Shown piece after piece: positions 61,001-64,000 of a DNA stretch of 64,000 nt (position 1 is its first letter; each line of letters begins with the position of its first letter). Source of the DNA: Membranipora membranacea (taxonomy: Eukaryota; Bryozoa; Gymnolaemata; Cheilostomatida; Membraniporidae); NCBI GenBank assembly GCA_914767715.1, contig OU612071.1:1984001-2048000 (forward strand). Direction: 5' to 3'. Made by a program: the position numbers and the translations under genes. The notes below the pieces were generated by a model. That model was not told where the DNA came from and did no database searches. It saw nothing but the letters and a program-made list of their open reading frames with translations.

Positions 61001-62642
61001 TTATTATTCAGAAACTTAGGAAGATATGTTTAGGATATCATGAGTATGATGCATTTATGAAAACTGTTATCAAGTACCTATTAAGGGTTAACATAGGTGC
61101 AGTGATTCCTTAGTATCTGATCATCATACCCAAATTTAGCACCTATAGCCTACAGGATATTCATTTATTTTGAATAAACTGCTCACCTTGAGAGCATCTT
61201 GCCATTGTCGATGAATTACAAATTTGATCTCATAGAACTCAGCTAGAGCATTTAGATGTGGCTTCTGTGACTCGAGATCTTTAATGCCTCTCTGCATGTA
61301 AGATTTCTGAAATGACTTCTTTATTTTATCGCTCATCTTTAAATATTAGAGGTTAAAAATTTACTTTCAAACAATTACTGTTAGCTGTTAACTTTTAGAA
61401 AAGTGCAATAAATATAAATGTACAGAGTAATGATTACCATTTGTCATTGCATTGTGGAGAAGGGGGAGGGACGAGGGGAAGAATCATGCTTACCGCTCTC
61501 ATCAGAGGTGGTGTTAGGTTCGCTACAAGAGCCTCTACTGCTGCTTTCTGTTTTATGAAATGATAAGCTGTCATACTTCTATTATTTCTTACAGATATGA
61601 GCTTCAGCTGCTGTTCTGGTGTTACATTATCTAATAGAGCCCTAACTGTGTCTGTGTGACCTCGCTGTGATGTCCAGTGTAAAGCTGTCTCACCACCCTG
61701 ATCCCTTATAGAGATGACCTGAAGCTGCTGATCTGGTGTTAGATTAACTAATAAAGCCTTCACTGTCTCTGGGTGACCCTCATGTGCTGCCCGGTGTAAA
61801 GCTGTACTACCATTGTCTTCCTCCACAGATATGAGTTGAAACTGCTGATCTGGTGTAAGTTTATTTAATAGAGCCTTCACTGTGTCTGTGTGACCATCCC
61901 ATGATGCCCAGTATAAAGCTGTCCAACCATCGGTATCCTCTATAGAGATGAGCTGCAGCTGCTGATCTGGTGCTAAAGTATCTAATAGAGCTTTTACTGT
62001 GTCTGTGTGACGTTCCAGTGATGCCCGGTGTAAAGCTGCCCAACCATACTTATCCTTTATAGAGATGAGCTGCAGCCGCTGTTCTGGTGTTAGATTATCT
62101 AATAAAGCTCTCACTGTGTCTGTGTGACCTTCCTCTGATGCCCAGTGTAAAGCTGTCAAACCATTCGTATCCTCTATAGAGATGAGCTGCAGCTGCTGAT
62201 CTGGTGTTAAAGTATCTAATAGAGCTTTCACTGTGTCTGTGTGACGTTCCGGTGATGCCCGGTGTAAAGCTGTCCAACCATACTTATCCTTTATAGAGAT
62301 GAGCTGCAGCTGCTGTTCTTTTGGTAGAGTATCTAATAAAGCTCTCACTGTGTCTGTGTGACCTCCCAGTGATGACCAGTATAAATCTGTCCTACCATCC
62401 TTATCCTCTATAGAGATGAGCTGCAGCCGCTGTTCTGGTGGTAGAGTATCTAATAAAGCCCTCACTGTGTCTGTGTGACCTTCGAGTGATGCCCAGTGTA
62501 AAACTGTCCTACCATCCCTATCCTCTATAGAGATGAGTCTCAGCTGCTGTTCTTTTGGTAGAGTATCTAATAAAGCCCTCACTGTTTCTGTGCGACCTTG
62601 CTGTGATGCATGTAATAAAGAGTCTGATAAGCCAAGATCCAT
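58098..62642 (-). CDS. Ankyrin-repeat / nucleotidyltransferase / TPR protein, 3 exons, with one in-frame TGA
   Basis: Exons on minus: 62642-61494 (ATG start, 383 codons), 61336-61187 (50 codons) and 60941-58098 (947 codons plus stop). Both junctions are phase 0 with GTAAGC/GTGAGC donors. Residues 1-375 are about nine full 39-residue ankyrin repeats (for example DGRTVLHWASLEGHTDTVRA), with LTPDQQLQLISI between helices. A Lys-rich helical linker follows. At about residues 557-575, GIGSLGRGEATPYSDIEYLF is a Pol-beta-type nucleotidyltransferase motif (G-S...D-x-E) of the GlnD/DUF294 kind, with both acidic residues present. The remainder is TPR-like helical repeats (NYKQALELYQQVRDD, YRGMGKCNEGMGNLSEAMG, ALGQDEPAKALEEKARK). 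TGA at 59922-59924 separates NTase from TPR, yet the frame stays open for 605 more codons. Full length is about 1380 aa, or 772 aa if the stop is real. No signal peptide or membrane segment is seen. Its role is unknown. Confidence 0.8.
61494..62642 (-). repeat. 117-bp tandem repeat encoding the ankyrin units, with a 234-bp higher-order period
   Basis: The nine ankyrin units are also near-identical at DNA level (for example tagagatgagctgcagctgc recurs). Units 4-5 and 6-7 form a duplicated pair: the rare variant GW(T/A)ALHRAS(P/L)ERHTDTVK alternates with the EDT(N/D)G-type unit. This indicates a recent unequal exchange of two repeats. Confidence 0.75.
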
Positions 62643-63042
62643 TATTCCGCTCTGTCCAGTAGGTGGTTCTTATGTCTGATACCTAAATAATATAAATTTC
62701 AATGATTATAATGAGCAGCATTCCAGAGTAGATATCAGTGCAGATTTCAAAGGTTCATCTACAGATGGTTGCTTTGAGTTGATCTTTGGAGTCTTCTTGT
62801 CATAATTCAGTGCCAGAAAGAAGGAGGGAGAGAAGTTTAATATAAATCACAATCCAGTCATCCACACAAACTTTGATCTTGGATTGTGACTCAATACCAA
62901 CTCCTTCTGTTACTACACTATTCAGTCTTATTACGTTACAAACAATTAGGTCCTTACTGTCTATTGTGGTATCATAAATCTATGGATGGAATTTGTTTAT
63001 GACTGAGAAGAATTTTCCAAGATTAATGTGGCAAAGTTACAA
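62643..63042. promoter_or_regulatory. 5' flank of the ankyrin/NTase/TPR gene
   Basis: On the minus strand a possible acceptor (ttatttag) at about 62683 lies before the ATG, so an upstream non-coding exon is likely. No TATA box or other clear element is seen. The LTR-like sequence begins at 63043, about 400 bp upstream of the start codon. Confidence 0.3.
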
Positions 63043-63390
63043 TGTTGTTGAAACTAGGGGTTTTAGAATAACTGATAAAACAAAACTCAATACAATCAAT
63101 ATAACAGGCTCACCTCAAATCACTGTTACAAATGTCTGACTTGCTCAAGCAAGATCTTCTCGGTATAGAGCTATCAGTGGACTGTCCTCTCTACTAGCCA
63201 ACAGCCTTTTGGGTGACTCTACAAGTAATATAATCCTTATATGAGTAATCTAGCTGTCTTCATGAGTATATATGTAGTTGGTACAAAGGTATTTTATGAT
63301 TCCTCAGTACGAAATGTGATAGTAGTCTGTTTGCCGCTACATGACTGACTGGTTTCTGGCCGCGTCATGTTTTTTTTACCTTTGTGTTCC
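63043..63390 (-). mobile_element. LTR fragment related to the gypsy LTR at 53.4-54.1 kb
   Basis: In reverse complement it matches the 3' LTR in two blocks: the aaaccagtcagtca...tacgaggaatca-type block and the gattactcatat...gatttgaggtgagcctgtt block, up to the end cccctagtttcaacaaca. It lacks the roughly 150-bp middle and the start of the LTR, and its terminus is AACAACA rather than GATATAACA. It is probably a solo or truncated LTR of a sister subfamily. Confidence 0.6.
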
Positions 63391-64000
63391 AACTACATGT
63401 AAAAATGGGAGTTGCCTTCATTTATGTGTGGTGGGGCAACTCCAAAGTAATATATGATGCCTTTTAGAATCAGGGAGGGTGGGAGAGGTGGAGCTTGCAT
63501 TCATCAAAATTGACCAATCAGAGCTCAGTATTTGCTCTCAATCATGGGTGCTGGACTGAAAATATTAAGATTTTTTTCAGTCTGACATGACATTTTTGTG
63601 AATGGTTATCTCACTCATATGTGCAATCTCTCAGTTATGATGTTATTGCCCCAGCCTAAATACATGTCAATCAATCCATATTTACATAATATCACCTGAC
63701 ATCAAGCACAAGAGCTGATTGGAGCATTGGTAAACATTGAGATAAGCATAAAAAAGTTTCAACTAGGTGTTTTTGATCATCTGTGTATCTGCACTAATAT
63801 TAGCATGTTTACTGGGTGTATTGTCATAAACCATTGACCATTACCTAGTCTATACATGTTATTGCGGTTTCTTTTCAGACAATCATGAGACACTCAGTAG
63901 TCACCAACACAGACAGCACAAAGGGGAGAGCCGCTAGACTGCCAGGATAGACAGGCCGTCCTTCCCAAAAGCAGTAAGCACACTGGACTCCCAGCAGATG
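63391..64000. other. Window end, no gene seen
   Basis: The minus-strand pair gggagttgcc/ggcaactcc near 63410-63440 may mark the end of the LTR-like repeat. A plus-strand acceptor-like tttcttttcag at about 63868-63879 opens a short frame that soon stops. No conclusion is possible at the edge. Confidence 0.25.

Noticed and set aside
63868-64000. Plus-strand exon at the window edge
   Set aside because: It has an acceptor-like site, but the frames stop within about 25 codons and the context is cut off.

Overview
The window is animal nuclear DNA. It is AT-rich, has short introns with GTAAGT/GTGAGT donors, CR1/L2-like LINEs, a Ty3/gypsy retroelement, a CACTA-type DNA transposon, tRNA-derived SINEs, hairpin MITEs and several minisatellites. 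The real genes encode an NHL-ectodomain membrane receptor and a very repetitive ankyrin / nucleotidyltransferase / TPR protein. That mix fits a marine invertebrate, perhaps a sponge or another early-branching animal, but the species is an inference from style only. Nothing looks prokaryotic or organellar.

Layout. (1) 1-5.3 kb: repeat-rich DNA with a 0.6 kb direct duplication, then a compact four-exon gene with a TATA box at about 3.5-4.6 kb that encodes a 42-residue signal-peptide-bearing secreted peptide. (2) 5.36-10.57 kb: a giant inverted repeat with arms of about 1.7-2.0 kb around a 5'-truncated LINE reverse transcriptase. A third, direct copy of the arm lies at 12.2-14.0 kb; a SINE entered it (9-bp target duplication) and a 444-bp block was then duplicated in tandem. 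(3) 15-21 kb: two minisatellites (45 bp and 31 bp) and isolated coding-like exons (C-type-lectin-like; Gln/His-rich). (4) 23.7-26.6 kb, minus strand: a complete six-exon gene for a 503-residue type I membrane protein with signal peptide, NHL repeats, Thr-rich stalk, one membrane segment and a tail with several tyrosine motifs. (5) 27-36 kb: a decayed LINE interrupted by a perfect hairpin MITE, a field of related short motifs, and a 33-bp minisatellite whose every unit carries a consensus splice donor. (6) 39.7-42 kb: a dead trypsin-like protease gene (catalytic Asp to Asn, internal stop, missing exons) pierced by two TIR elements. (7) 42.6-52 kb: a CACTA/EnSpm-type transposase gene in many exons, with a TTAA MITE and a LINE nested in its introns. 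(8) 52.6-54.1 kb: the 3' end of a gypsy element with a complete LTR. (9) 56-62.6 kb, minus strand: the most striking gene, 9-10 ankyrin repeats joined by phase-0 splicing to a Pol-beta-type nucleotidyltransferase and a TPR region, with one in-frame TGA between the latter two. A relative of the gypsy LTR lies just upstream of it.

The two intact-looking minus-strand genes are the biological core. One is a surface receptor with candidate SH2-docking tyrosines. The other is a modular cytoplasmic protein whose parts (repeat sensor, nucleotidyltransferase, TPR scaffold) suggest a sensing or effector protein. Most of the rest is layered transposon history that can be read as nested insertions. All splice models were made by eye from frame, phase and consensus sites.
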